Shown here piece by piece: positions 1 to 8,968 of a stretch of 64,000 bases of DNA. The DNA is taken from the NCBI RefSeq assembly GCF_007827595.1, contig NZ_VISR01000003.1, positions 372,001 to 436,000 of the forward strand, given 5' to 3'. Origin of the DNA: Streptomyces sp. BK340 (GTDB lineage: Bacteria > Actinomycetota > Actinomycetes > Streptomycetales > Streptomycetaceae). Position numbers and translations under genes: made by a program. The stretch's first letter is position 1, and each line of letters opens with the position of its first letter. The notes under the pieces were generated by a model. The model was given only the letters and a program-made list of their open reading frames with translations. It was not told the origin of the DNA and did not search any database.

Positions 1-2
1 CC

Positions 3-446
3 TCGGCGATCCGCCAGCTCGCCCATCGCGCCCGGGAGCACGTCCACGCGCGACGCCCCCGCTACGAGCCCGACCCGCGCGTCCGCCGGCAGGTGACCGA
101 ACGGTTCCTGGCCGCCGCCCTCGGCGGTGACCTGGACGCCCTCCTGCGGCTCCTGGCGCCGGAGGTCACCCTGTGGGGCGACGCCGGAGGCAAGGGCCGG
201 GCGCCTGCGGGCCTGCGTCCGATGCACGGCCGGGACAAGGTCGCCCGGCTGCTCGCCGCTGCCGCCCCCCACTCCGGCAAGGGCCTCGACATCGCCTACC
301 GCAGCGTCAACGGCGCCCCGGCGGCAGTGCTGTTCGCCGGTGACACCCTGTACGCCGTCCTCGTCCTCGATCTCACTCCGGACGGCGACCAGGTGTGCGG
401 GATCTATGTCGTCGCCAATCCCGACAAGCTCGCTCACGTCGACTGA
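3..446 (+). CDS. SigJ-type ECF sigma factor, C-terminal part (partial)
   Basis: The reading frame is open from the left window edge to the TGA at 444-446, so only the last 147 codons are seen. The first visible residues (AIRQLAHRAREHV followed by a basic stretch) match the end of a sigma region 4 helix-turn-helix. The rest is a SnoaL-like alpha+beta domain, the extra C-terminal domain of ECF41/SigJ-type sigma factors, which modulates activity without an anti-sigma factor. The sigma 2 domain lies outside the window. It ends 16 nt before the MMPL gene, so the two may be cotranscribed. The family call is fairly secure; the target regulon cannot be seen. Confidence 0.8.
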   Translation, partial: SAIRQLAHRAREHVHARRPRYEPDPRVRRQVTERFLAAALGGDLDALLRLLAPEVTLWGDAGGKGRAPAGLRPMHGRDKVARLLAAAAPHSGKGLDIAYRSVNGAPAAVLFAGDTLYAVLVLDLTPDGDQVCGIYVVANPDKLAHVD

Positions 447-462
447 ACGCCGAGGAATCCAC

Positions 463-2574
463 ATGGTGCGCACACTGGCGTCCCTGCCCAGCGGCAGGGT
501 GGCGAAATGGGTCGTCCTGGCCCTCTGGACACTCCTGCTGGTCCCGGCCCTCCTGCTGGCCGGCAAGCTCGGTGACGTCGAGGAGAACGACAACTCGGCC
601 TGGCTGCCCGGCAACGCGGAATCGACCAGGATCGTCGACCGGGCCGAGAAGTTCCGGCTCGCCGACACTCTGCCCGCGATCGTGGTCTACGACCGGCCCG
701 GGGGTGTCACCCCTGCCGACATGGCCAAGGCACGAGCCGACGCGGAGGTTTTCAAGGGCATCCGCAACGTGGTGGGGCAGCCGCAGGGCCCGGTGCGGGC
801 CCAGGACGGCAAGGCCATCCAGACCGTGGTCCAGGTACGCAAGGACAGGACGGGCTGGGAGGGAATCGGCAAGGCCGTCGACGCGCTGAGCGGGGTCGGC
901 GAGGCGAACGCCGACGGTCTCGGGTTCCATGTCACCGGGCCTGCCGGATACGCATCGGACTCGGTCAAAGCGTTCAGCGAGGGCGGTGGTCTGACGACGA
1001 TCACCGCGGCCGTGGTGATCGTGATCCTGCTGCTCACCTATCGCAGCCCGGTGCTGCCCGTCCTGCCGCTGCTGACCGTGGGCGCCGCCCTGGTCACGTC
1101 GGAGGCGGTGATCTACCTGCTGGCGAAGAACGCCGGACTCACCGTCAACAAGCAGACCGGCTTCATCCTGACGGTGCTGGTGTTCGGCGCCGCCACCGAC
1201 TACGCGCTCCTGCTCGTCTCGCGGTACCGGGAGGAGTTGCGGCGGCACGAGGACCGGCACGAGGCGATGGCGGAGGCCCTGCACCGCTCAGGTCCCGCGA
1301 TCGTCGCCAGCGCCGCGACCGTCGCGGTCAGCCTGACGCTGCTGATGCTGGCCACCCTGAACTCCACCAAGGGGCTCGGCCCCGCCTGCGCCGTCGGTGT
1401 CCTGGTCGGGCTGCTCGCCATGGTCACCCTGCTGCCGGCCCTGCTGGTCGTCTGCGGCCGCTGGATCTTCTGGCCGGTGCGGCCGTCGTACGGATCGGCC
1501 GGTGCGAGCGGCGAGGGCGTCTGGACCCGGGTCGGCACCGCCGTCTCGGGCCGGCCGCGGCTCGTGTGGATCGGCACCGCGCTCGTCCTCGGGGCCATGG
1601 CGACGGGGCTGTTCGGGCTCAGGGCGGACGGGCTCTCCAACACGGACCAGTTCACCGGCAAGCCACAGACGGCCGTCGGCGAGGAGATCCAGTCCCGTCA
1701 CTTCCCGGCAGGGTCGGGCGACCCGGTCTTCGTCGTGGCGAGGGCCGCCTCGGCGCAGCGGGTGCGAGCCGCGCTGTCCGCCGTACCGGGAGTCGCGGGT
1801 GTGTCGGCGCCGAGGGTCGTGGCCGGTGAGGCCGTCCTGCTCGGGGAACTCGAGGACGACCCCAGCAGCACGGCCGCGCTGCGCACCGTCGAGCGCGCCC
1901 GAACCGCGGTCCACCGGATCGAGGGTGCGCACGCCCAGGTCGGCGGCAACACGGCGGTCACCCTCGACACACGGGAAGCGGCCGCCCGCGACTCCGCGGT
2001 GATCATCCCCATCGTCCTGGTGACGGTGTTCCTCATCCTCGCGCTGCTGCTGCGGGCGATCGTCGCGCCCCTGCTGCTCATGGCGACGGTGGTGCTGTCC
2101 TTCGCGGCGGCCCTCGGCGTGGGCGGTCTGATGTTCGACCACGTGTTCCACTTCGCCGGGGCGGACGCCTCCTTCCCGCTGCTGACGTTCGTGTTCCTGG
2201 TGGCGCTGGGCATCGACTACAACATCTTCCTGGTCACCCGGGTGCGCGAGGAGGCGCTGCCGCACGGCACCCGGCGCGGCGCGCTGACGGGCCTGTCCGC
2301 CACCGGGGGTGTGATCACCTCGGCGGGTCTGGTGCTGGCCGGTACCTTCGCGGCGATGGCCTCGCTGCCGCTGGTGTTCGCGGCCGAGCTCGGGTTCGCG
2401 GTGGCCTTCGGTGTGCTGCTGGACACCGTGATCGTGCGCTCGGTGCTGGTCACCGCGCTGACCCTGGACGTGGGCCGCTGGATGTGGTGGCCCAGCGGGC
2501 TGTTCAGACGTCATGACGACCCCCGGCCGCCGTCGGGCACGTCCGACCCCGAACCCGCGCTCGCGGGCACCTGA
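463..2574 (+). CDS. MMPL/RND family transporter
   Basis: A 703-aa inner-membrane protein with the duplicated MMPL layout: one N-terminal membrane helix (about residues 14-34), a large extracytoplasmic loop, a bundle of helices, then the same again. Each half has the family's intramembrane D-Y pair, ATDYALLL near residue 245 and GIDYNIFL near residue 583, which carry protons in RND-type pumps. Relatives export lipids, siderophores or drugs. The ATG at 463 follows AGGAATCC at 452-459; the open frame runs further upstream but overlaps the sigma-factor gene, so this start is preferred. Its closeness to the SigJ-type gene suggests a stress-linked role, which is inference. Confidence 0.9.
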   Translation: MVRTLASLPSGRVAKWVVLALWTLLLVPALLLAGKLGDVEENDNSAWLPGNAESTRIVDRAEKFRLADTLPAIVVYDRPGGVTPADMAKARADAEVFKGIRNVVGQPQGPVRAQDGKAIQTVVQVRKDRTGWEGIGKAVDALSGVGEANADGLGFHVTGPAGYASDSVKAFSEGGGLTTITAAVVIVILLLTYRSPVLPVLPLLTVGAALVTSEAVIYLLAKNAGLTVNKQTGFILTVLVFGAATDYALLLVSRYREELRRHEDRHEAMAEALHRSGPAIVASAATVAVSLTLLMLATLNSTKGLGPACAVGVLVGLLAMVTLLPALLVVCGRWIFWPVRPSYGSAGASGEGVWTRVGTAVSGRPRLVWIGTALVLGAMATGLFGLRADGLSNTDQFTGKPQTAVGEEIQSRHFPAGSGDPVFVVARAASAQRVRAALSAVPGVAGVSAPRVVAGEAVLLGELEDDPSSTAALRTVERARTAVHRIEGAHAQVGGNTAVTLDTREAAARDSAVIIPIVLVTVFLILALLLRAIVAPLLLMATVVLSFAAALGVGGLMFDHVFHFAGADASFPLLTFVFLVALGIDYNIFLVTRVREEALPHGTRRGALTGLSATGGVITSAGLVLAGTFAAMASLPLVFAAELGFAVAFGVLLDTVIVRSVLVTALTLDVGRWMWWPSGLFRRHDDPRPPSGTSDPEPALAGT

Positions 2575-2586
2575 CGACGTACCGCG

Positions 2587-2616
2587 CGGGCCTTCCGGCT
2601 CCGGCCGGAAGGCCCG
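2587..2616. terminator. Hairpin terminator after the MMPL gene
   Basis: A perfect 12-bp stem (CGGGCCTTCCGG with its complement) around a 6-nt loop lies 12 nt after the MMPL stop. There is no clear T-tract, which is usual for Streptomyces terminators. It also faces the end of the convergent small gene at 2652. Confidence 0.75.
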
Positions 2617-2651
2617 TCCGCATGACGCGCCGCGCCGGAGCGGCGGCTCCG

Positions 2652-2843
2652 TCAGCCGCAGTACCGGATCAGCCACTCGTCCGCGTTGTACGTGTCCCGC
2701 GCCGGGTCCGGCAGGGTCGCCGGCCTCGTCTCCACCGTGTCCTCGGGTCGTATCCGCTCGGGCAGCCGGCTGAAGCGGCCGAAGGTGTCGGCCGCCTCGG
2801 CGGCGTGCTGGGACGTCTTGTGCGGTTCCGTGCGGTGAGCCAT
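2652..2843 (-). CDS. Small hypothetical protein (63 aa)
   Basis: An unrecognised 63-aa hydrophilic protein ending in YNADEWLIRYCG. The ATG at 2843 is preceded by GGAGG about 10 nt upstream, which is why this start is chosen over longer in-frame options. It lies 96 nt downstream of the isomerase gene on the same strand and may be the last gene of that operon. No motif gives a function. Confidence 0.6.
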   Translation of the reverse strand: MAHRTEPHKTSQHAAEAADTFGRFSRLPERIRPEDTVETRPATLPDPARDTYNADEWLIRYCG

Positions 2844-2939
2844 GTCGTCCGTCCTCCCGTGCTCGCAGGCGTTCCCCCGTCGTCGGTCAGAACGCCCGCT
2901 CGCCACCGTTGGTTCCCGGCAGGCCCGGGGCCGAACCCC

Positions 2940-3848
2940 TCAGGCCCCGCACGACCTCAGGAACCTGCGCGTCCGCACCGCGACCGGCAGCGGTTTGTCC
3001 GGCTCGCACGGGTACATGTCCTGCTCGACGATCGCGAACAGATCCACGCCGAGCCGCTGCGCCGCCTCCAGCACCGGCCCCAACGCGGGCACCCCGGCGG
3101 GCGGTTCGCACATGACGCCCCGCTGCACCGCGGGCCCGAACGGCACCTCGTTCGCCACGACCTCGGCGAGGATCTCCGGGTCGACCTGCTTGAGGTGCAG
3201 ATAGCCGATGCGCTCGCCGTAGGTCTCGATCAGCTTGACGCTGTCGCCGCCGCAGTAGGCGTAGTGCCCGGTGTCCAGGCAGAGGTTGACCAGCTCGGTG
3301 TCGGTCGAGTCGAGGAACCGCTCGACGTGCTCCTCGGTGTCGATGTGCGTGTCGGCGTGCGGGTGCACGACGAGTTCGAGGCCGTACGTCTCCTTCACCG
3401 CGTGGCCGAGCCGTTCCATGCCCTTGGTCAGGTGCGCCCACTGCCCGGCCGTCAGCTCCGGCGGCTCCAGGATCTCGGCGGTCTTGTCGTCCCGCCAGAA
3501 GGAGGGGATGACGACCAGGTGCCGCGCCCCCATGGCCTGGGTCAGGGAGGCCACCTGGCTGACGTGGGTCCAGGTCTCGTCCCAGACGGACGGGCCGCGG
3601 TGCATGCCGGTGAAGACCGTACCGGCCGACACCTTCAGGTCCCGCCGCCCCAACTCGTCCTTGAGCCGGGCCGGGTCGGTGGGGAGGTAGCCGTACGGGC
3701 CCAGTTCGATCCAGTCGTACCCGGCCTCGGTCACCTCGTCCAGGAAGCGTTCCCAGGGGACCTGCTGCGGGTCGTCCGGGAACCACACGCCCCAGGAGTC
3801 GGGGGCGGAGCCGACCCGGATGCGGTCGAGCGGAGTCGGGTTCGCCAT
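2940..3848 (-). CDS. IolE-like sugar phosphate isomerase/epimerase
   Basis: A 302-aa protein of the AP endonuclease 2/xylose isomerase-like TIM-barrel family. Visible marks are GSAPDSWGVWF near the N-terminus, ELGPYGYLPTDP, the metal-site segments HPHADTHIDTEEH and LDTGHYAYCGGD, and HLKQVD. These fit IolE-type 2-keto-myo-inositol dehydratases and inosose isomerases. It starts 1 nt after the ATPase stop, so it is the fourth gene of the importer operon. With iolD across the divergent promoter, a step in inositol breakdown is the likely role. Whether it is dehydratase (IolE) or isomerase (IolI) cannot be settled from sequence reading. Confidence 0.8.
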   Translation of the reverse strand: MANPTPLDRIRVGSAPDSWGVWFPDDPQQVPWERFLDEVTEAGYDWIELGPYGYLPTDPARLKDELGRRDLKVSAGTVFTGMHRGPSVWDETWTHVSQVASLTQAMGARHLVVIPSFWRDDKTAEILEPPELTAGQWAHLTKGMERLGHAVKETYGLELVVHPHADTHIDTEEHVERFLDSTDTELVNLCLDTGHYAYCGGDSVKLIETYGERIGYLHLKQVDPEILAEVVANEVPFGPAVQRGVMCEPPAGVPALGPVLEAAQRLGVDLFAIVEQDMYPCEPDKPLPVAVRTRRFLRSCGA

Positions 3849-3849
3849 G

Positions 3850-4761
3850 TCAGGTGGTCCCTTCCGAGGGGGTCTTCACAGGTGCGGTGAGGTCCTCCTT
3901 CTCGGGGAGCTCCTCGACGTCGACGCCGCGGACCTGGGCCAGCTCGTGCTTGAGCGCGGCGAGTTCGGCGCCGCCGGCCATGTGGTTGGTCAGCTCCTCG
4001 AGGCTGACCTCGCTGCGGCCGGCGCTGAGTTCGAGGGTGCCCAGGCGCAGCACGCTGAAGTGGTCGCCGACCATGTAGGCGTGGTGCGGGTTGTGGGTGA
4101 TGAAGATGACGCCGAGGCCGCGGTCGCGGGCGGCGGCGATGTACTTCAGCACCACCCCGGACTGCTTGACGCCGAGGGCGGCGGTCGGCTCGTCAAGGAT
4201 CAGGACACGGGCGCCGAAGTAGACGGCGCGGGCGATGGCCACGCACTGGCGCTGGCCGCCGGAGAGCGTGCCGATGGGCTGCTCCAGGTCGTCCAGCACG
4301 ATGCCCATGTTGCGCAGTTCCCGGTCGGCGGTCTTCTTCATCGTGTCGATGTCGAGCCGGCGGACGGGCCAGGGGCCCTTCGTCATCTCGGAGCCGAGGA
4401 AGAAGTTCCGCCACACCGGCATGAGGGGGACGGTGGCGAGGTCCTGGTAGACGGTGGCGATGCCCTCGGCGAGGGCATCGCGCGGGCTGCCGAAGCGCAC
4501 CGGCCGGCCGTCGACGTGGAAGTCGCCCTCGGTGTGCTGGTGCAGTCCGGAGATGATCTTGATGAGGGTGGACTTGCCGGCACCGTTGTCGCCGAGCACG
4601 CAGGTCACCTGGCTCGCGTGGACCTTGAGGTCGACGCCGTGCAGGGCGCGGATGTTGCCGTAGGACTTGCCCGCGCCGCGCAGTTCGACGAGGGGGCCGT
4701 CCGCGGCGGGGGCGGTGTTCTTCAGGACGGCTCCGTGGGTTCCGGTTCCGTTGCTTGTCAT
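3850..4761 (-). CDS. Sugar/inositol ABC transporter ATP-binding protein
   Basis: A 303-aa single-domain ATPase of the CUT2 (ribose/inositol) importer type. Walker [10 protein letters not shown] is at residues 57-65, the Q-loop glutamine near 106, signature LSGGQ at 166-170, Walker B ILDEP around 188-192, and a switch histidine in FITHN. CUT2 ATPases usually carry two fused nucleotide-binding domains (about 500 aa); this one has one domain, like the inositol/fructose subgroup. The ATG at 4761 has GGAGG at good spacing. It follows the permease stop by 5 nt and powers that permease. Confidence 0.9.
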   Translation of the reverse strand: MTSNGTGTHGAVLKNTAPAADGPLVELRGAGKSYGNIRALHGVDLKVHASQVTCVLGDNGAGKSTLIKIISGLHQHTEGDFHVDGRPVRFGSPRDALAEGIATVYQDLATVPLMPVWRNFFLGSEMTKGPWPVRRLDIDTMKKTADRELRNMGIVLDDLEQPIGTLSGGQRQCVAIARAVYFGARVLILDEPTAALGVKQSGVVLKYIAAARDRGLGVIFITHNPHHAYMVGDHFSVLRLGTLELSAGRSEVSLEELTNHMAGGAELAALKHELAQVRGVDVEELPEKEDLTAPVKTPSEGTT

Positions 4762-4766
4762 CGGTC

Positions 4767-5843
4767 CTACCTCCGGGTCGCCGTGCGCTGGACCCACAGA
4801 TTGATCAGGACGGCACCGAGCAGCATCACGCCGAGGAAGGCCTTGAACCAGTCGGGGTTCCAGCCCGCGAAGACGATGCCCTGGTTGACCATGCCGAACA
4901 TGAACGCGCCGAAGACCGGGCCGATCGCGGAGCCGGAGCCGCCGGTGAGCAGACAGCCGCCGATCACCGCCGCGGCGATGTAGATGAGTTCCTGGCCGAC
5001 GCCCTCACCGGACTGCACGGTGTTGAACGAGAAGAGGTTGTGCATGCCGATGAACCAGGCGCCGAAGCCGACCAGCATGAACAGGGTGATCTTGGTGAAG
5101 TTCACCGGGACACCGACGGCGCGGGCGCTCTCCTTGCTGCCGCCGACGGCGAAGATCCAGTTGCCGTACTTGGTGCGCAGCAGCACCCAGGTGGCCAGGG
5201 CCGCGAAGGCCACCCAGTAGAAGACCGTGATCTTCACCTCGGCCCCGCCGATGTCGACGGAGGAGGCGAAGATCTTCCTCGCCTGGTCGAAGCCGTCCAT
5301 GTTGCTGATGTCGTCGGTGGCGACGTTGCCGGTGACCAGCTTGGTCACGGCCAGGTTGGCGCCCTGCAGGATCAGGAAGGAGCCGAGGGTGACCAGGAAG
5401 CTGGGCAGGCCGGTCTTGACCACCATCCAGCCGTTGAAGGCGCCGACGGCGAGCGAGGCGAACAGCGCGACGATCACGCCCACCCACACGTTCATCGTCA
5501 GCTGGTAGCTGATCATGCTCGCCACGAGCGCGGAGCTGATCACGGCGACACCGGACGACAGGTCGAACTCGCCGCCGATCATCAGCAGGGCGACCGGGAG
5601 AGCCATGATGCCGATGGTCGAGGACTGATACAGGACCGTGGCCAACGAGCCGCCCTGGCGGAGCGAGGGCGCGGCGATCAGGAAGAAGACCAGGACGGCC
5701 ACGGCGCCCAGGAAGACGCCCACTTCGGGGCGGGCCAGCAGCCGGATCGCCAGCGGGCGCCGGGCGGTGCGGCCGTCGGTCTGCTCGGGGCCGGACGCCG
5801 GCGGTCTCCCGACCGCCGGCTCAGCCTGCTGAGTCATGCTCAT
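4767..5843 (-). CDS. Sugar/inositol ABC transporter permease (CUT2 type)
   Basis: A 358-aa integral membrane protein with about 8-10 hydrophobic helices after a roughly 40-residue polar N-terminus, matching RbsC-like permeases of CUT2 importers. The family-like stretch [12 protein letters not shown] near the third helix and a [14 protein letters not shown] loop are visible. The ATG at 5843 shares one base with the binding-protein stop (TGATG), which implies translational coupling; an in-frame ATG two codons later (5837) is an alternative. It forms the membrane channel between the lipoprotein and the ATPase encoded on either side. Confidence 0.9.
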   Translation of the reverse strand: MSMTQQAEPAVGRPPASGPEQTDGRTARRPLAIRLLARPEVGVFLGAVAVLVFFLIAAPSLRQGGSLATVLYQSSTIGIMALPVALLMIGGEFDLSSGVAVISSALVASMISYQLTMNVWVGVIVALFASLAVGAFNGWMVVKTGLPSFLVTLGSFLILQGANLAVTKLVTGNVATDDISNMDGFDQARKIFASSVDIGGAEVKITVFYWVAFAALATWVLLRTKYGNWIFAVGGSKESARAVGVPVNFTKITLFMLVGFGAWFIGMHNLFSFNTVQSGEGVGQELIYIAAAVIGGCLLTGGSGSAIGPVFGAFMFGMVNQGIVFAGWNPDWFKAFLGVMLLGAVLINLWVQRTATRR

Positions 5844-6862
5844 CACCGGGTGCCCTTCGCGGCGAACGCGGCGATCCGGTCGACGTTGGACTTGTCGACG
5901 AAGGCCGGCCCGGTCAGCACCGGCTGCTCGCCGCCACCGCTGTAGTTGCCGTTGTTCTTGTACAGCCACAGCGAGTCGACCGCGAGGTAGCCCTGCAGGT
6001 ACGGCTGCTGGTCCACCGCGAACTGGATGGTGCCCTTCTGGACGGCACCGGTCAGCTGGTTGTTCAGGTCGAAGGTGGCGACCTTGGCCTTGCTGCCGGC
6101 GTCGCCCACCGACTGCACCGCGGTCAGCGCGAAGGGGGCGCCCAGCGTGACCACGTAGTCGATGGCGCTGTCCTGCTTCAGCTTGGCCGTGATCGTGGAC
6201 TTCACGGACGGCATGTCGGTGCCGTTCACGTACAGCGTCTCGGTCTTGCCGGAGAACGTCTTCTTCACGCCGTCGCAGCGCTGGGTGAGGCCGACGTTGC
6301 CCTGCTCCTGGATCACACAGACGGCCTTCTTGGCTCCCACCTCGTTCAGCTTCTTGCCGAACGCCTCGCCCGCCACCGTCTCGTCCTGCCCGAAGAACTG
6401 CAGCAGACCGAGCTTCTTCCAGTCGCTGAGCCCGGAGTTCAGGCCGACGACGGGGATCTTCGCCGCGCCGGCCTTGCCGACCACGGCCTTCATGGCGTCC
6501 GGCTTGGCCAGGGTGACCGCTATGCCGTCGACCTTCTGGTCGATCGCGTTCTGCACGAAGTTGGCCTGATTGCCGGCGTTCGGGTCGGCGGAGTAGATCA
6601 GCTTGATGTTGTCCTTCGCCGCGGCGGCCTCGGCGCCCTTGCGGACGATGTCCCAGAAGGTGTCGCCCGGCGACTGGTGGGTGACCAGCGCGACTGTCAT
6701 GCGGGGAGTATTGGCCTTGCCCGCTGAGGCACCCGACCCTCCCTCTTCGGCCTTCTTCCCGCCGGAGCTGCTGGAACAGCCGGCGAGTGTCAGGGCTGCC
6801 GCAGCGGCCACTGCCACGACGGGGGCCAGTCTGCGGGGGCGGGAGTGCGAAGAGCGGTCCAT
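5843..6862 (-). CDS. Sugar/inositol ABC transporter substrate-binding lipoprotein
   Basis: A 339-aa periplasmic-binding-protein-like lipoprotein. It has a basic N-terminus, a hydrophobic stretch and lipobox LAGC with Cys29, followed by a Ser/Gly linker and the fold of ribose/inositol-binding proteins (VALVTHQSPGDTFWD, then NFVQNAIDQKVDGIAVT). First gene of the leftward operon with permease, ATPase and IolE-like enzyme. Because iolD lies divergently, myo-inositol or a related cyclitol is the probable ligand. The ligand is inferred from neighbours, not from binding-site residues. Confidence 0.88.
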   Translation of the reverse strand: MDRSSHSRPRRLAPVVAVAAAAALTLAGCSSSSGGKKAEEGGSGASAGKANTPRMTVALVTHQSPGDTFWDIVRKGAEAAAAKDNIKLIYSADPNAGNQANFVQNAIDQKVDGIAVTLAKPDAMKAVVGKAGAAKIPVVGLNSGLSDWKKLGLLQFFGQDETVAGEAFGKKLNEVGAKKAVCVIQEQGNVGLTQRCDGVKKTFSGKTETLYVNGTDMPSVKSTITAKLKQDSAIDYVVTLGAPFALTAVQSVGDAGSKAKVATFDLNNQLTGAVQKGTIQFAVDQQPYLQGYLAVDSLWLYKNNGNYSGGGEQPVLTGPAFVDKSNVDRIAAFAAKGTR

Positions 6863-6916
6863 CTGTCCTGCACCTCACTGTGCTACGGGGGAAGGGACGC
6901 TGTTGCGTTGGGACGG

Positions 6917-6946
6917 GATACAAGCCCCTGCAGAGCCCGCTGTCAA
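6917..6946 (-). promoter_or_regulatory. Candidate promoter of the importer operon
   Basis: Reading leftward, TTGACA (6946-6941) and TGTATC (6922-6917) are 18 nt apart, a good match to the housekeeping sigma consensus. The predicted start is near 6910, about 48 nt before the binding-protein ATG. Confidence 0.55.
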
Positions 6947-6998
6947 TACTTTGTTAAGACATCATTTCACAAGCAGGTCCGAATGTAAGTACAAATCA

Positions 6999-7028
6999 TT
7001 GACAACGCTGCCCGTTCCCGCCTACACC
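6999..7028 (+). promoter_or_regulatory. Candidate iolD promoter
   Basis: TTGACA at 6999-7004 is followed after 18 nt by TACACC at 7023-7028. The -10 lies only 8 nt before the iolD ATG, and no proper Shine-Dalgarno fits, so a leaderless or nearly leaderless transcript is likely. The two divergent -35 boxes are mirror copies 58 bp apart, so one bound regulator could control both directions. Confidence 0.45.
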
Positions 7029-7036
7029 TGTGAGGC

Positions 7037-8929
7037 ATGAGCCACTCCAGGAGCGCATCGACGAGCCGTCAGACCGTCGCCCAGGCGTTGGTGCGGTTTC
7101 TGTCCGCCCAGTACACCGCGCGCGACGGCGAACGGCACCGGCTGATCGCCGGTATCTGGGGCATCTTCGGACACGGCAACGTGGCGGGGATCGGCCAGGC
7201 GCTGCTCGAACACGGTGATGCCATGCCGTACCACCAGGGCCGCAACGAGCAGGCGATGGTGCACGCGGCCGTCGGACACGCCCGCCAGCTCGACCGCCTC
7301 TCGGCACAGGCCGTGACGACGTCCATCGGCCCGGGCGCGACCAACCTGGTCACCGGCGCCGCCCTGGCCACCGTCAACCGGCTGCCCGTACTGCTCCTGC
7401 CCGGCGACTACTTCGCCACCCGCCCGGCCGATCCCCTGCTGCAACAGCTGGAGCACCCCGGCCAGTTCGACGTCTCCGTCAACGACACGCTGCGCCCGGT
7501 CTCCCGCTACTTCGACCGGATCACCCGCCCCGAGCAGCTGATCCCGTCGGCGCTCCAGGCGATGCGCGTGCTGGCCGACCCCGCCGAGACCGGCGCGGTC
7601 ACCCTCGCCCTGCCACAGGACGTGCAGGCGGAGGCGTACGACTGGCCCGAGGAGTTCTTCGCCGAACGCGTGTGGACCGTACGCCGGCCCGCACCGGACC
7701 CGGAGGAACTGGCGGAGGCCGTCCGGACGGTACGGACCGCCCGCAGGCCGCTCCTCGTCGTGGGCGGCGGGGTCCACCACAGCCGCGCCGAGGACGCGCT
7801 GCGGAACCTCGTGGACGCCACCGGCATCCCGGTCGCCGCCACCCAGGCGGGCAAGGGCTCTCTGCGGCACGACCACCCGGCCGATCTCGGCGGCATCGGC
7901 CACACCGGCACCGCGGTCGCCGACGACCTAGCCCGCGGCGCCGACCTGGTCATCGGCGTCGGCACCCGCTACACCGACTTCACCACCGCCTCCGGCACCC
8001 TGTTCCAGCATCCCGGGGTCCGCTTCCTCAACCTCAACATCGCCGCCTTCGACGCCCACAAGCTCGCCGCGCTGACCGTGGTCGCCGATGCCCGGGCCGC
8101 CCTGGAGGCGCTCGCCGAGGGTCTGGCCGGCTTCCGCGTCGACCCGGCGTACGAGGCCGAGTACCGGGCGGGCAAGGAGCGCTGGGAACAGGTCGTGGAG
8201 AGCGCCTTCGGCGCCGCCGACGAGGACGCCGCACCCACCCAGACGCAGGTGCTCGGCGCGCTGGACGCGGTCGTCGGGGACGACGACGTCGTCATCAACG
8301 CGGCGGGCTCGCTCCCCGGCGACCTGCACAAGCTGTGGCGGACCCGCTCACGGCGCCAGTACCACCTGGAGTACGGCTACTCGTGCATGGGCTACGAGAT
8401 CCCGGCCGCGATCGGAGTGCAGCAGGCGGCCCCGGACAGGGCGGTCTGGGCGCTGGTCGGTGACGGCACCTATCTGATGATGCCGACCGAGATCGTCACC
8501 GCCGTGCAGGAGGGGCTGCCCGTGAAGCTGGTCCTGATCCAGAACCACGGGTACGCCTCCATCGGCGGCCTCTCCGAGTCGGTCGGCGGCGAACGGTTCG
8601 GCACCGCCTACCGGTACCGCGCGGCCGACGGCACCTTCAGCGGAGCCCCGCTCCCCGTCGACCTCGCCGCCAACGCGGCCAGCCTCGGCATGGACGTCCT
8701 GCGCGCCAGGACCGTACGGGAGCTGCGCGCGGCGCTGGCCACCGCACGCGCGGCCGACACCCCCACCTGTGTCCACGTGGAGACGGACACCTCGGGCCCG
8801 GCGCCCACCGCCCCCGGGGCCGAGGCCTGGTGGGACGTACCGGTGGCCGAGACCGCGACCCGCGAGGCTGCCGTACACGCCCGCGAGGACTACGACCGCC
8901 AGGTGGCCGGCCGCCGCCGGCACCTGTGA
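7037..8929 (+). CDS. iolD: 3D-(3,5/4)-trihydroxycyclohexane-1,2-dione hydrolase
   Basis: A 630-aa thiamin-diphosphate enzyme of the acetolactate-synthase superfamily that opens the ring of the trione intermediate of myo-inositol catabolism. The N-terminal part has the IolD-type GIWGIFGHGNVAG segment and the cofactor-activating glutamate in RNEQAMVHAA (Glu71). The C-terminal ThDP/Mg motif starts at GDG near residue 475 and ends at the Asn of IQNHGY near 502. Length and motifs match IolD along the whole chain. Divergent from the importer operon and followed after 39 nt by a GntR regulator. The other inositol genes (iolB, iolC, iolG) are not in this window. Confidence 0.93.
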   Translation: MSHSRSASTSRQTVAQALVRFLSAQYTARDGERHRLIAGIWGIFGHGNVAGIGQALLEHGDAMPYHQGRNEQAMVHAAVGHARQLDRLSAQAVTTSIGPGATNLVTGAALATVNRLPVLLLPGDYFATRPADPLLQQLEHPGQFDVSVNDTLRPVSRYFDRITRPEQLIPSALQAMRVLADPAETGAVTLALPQDVQAEAYDWPEEFFAERVWTVRRPAPDPEELAEAVRTVRTARRPLLVVGGGVHHSRAEDALRNLVDATGIPVAATQAGKGSLRHDHPADLGGIGHTGTAVADDLARGADLVIGVGTRYTDFTTASGTLFQHPGVRFLNLNIAAFDAHKLAALTVVADARAALEALAEGLAGFRVDPAYEAEYRAGKERWEQVVESAFGAADEDAAPTQTQVLGALDAVVGDDDVVINAAGSLPGDLHKLWRTRSRRQYHLEYGYSCMGYEIPAAIGVQQAAPDRAVWALVGDGTYLMMPTEIVTAVQEGLPVKLVLIQNHGYASIGGLSESVGGERFGTAYRYRAADGTFSGAPLPVDLAANAASLGMDVLRARTVRELRAALATARAADTPTCVHVETDTSGPAPTAPGAEAWWDVPVAETATREAAVHAREDYDRQVAGRRRHL

Positions 8930-8968
8930 ACCACCCCGCCCCGTCCGTGTTCTGGAAGGAGGTCCCCC

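Noticed and set aside
1288..2676. Very long open frames on the strand opposite real genes
   Set aside because: Their translations are Arg/Gly/His-rich and lack family motifs; they are the usual result of high GC at third codon positions. The MMPL protein on the other strand explains the sequence.
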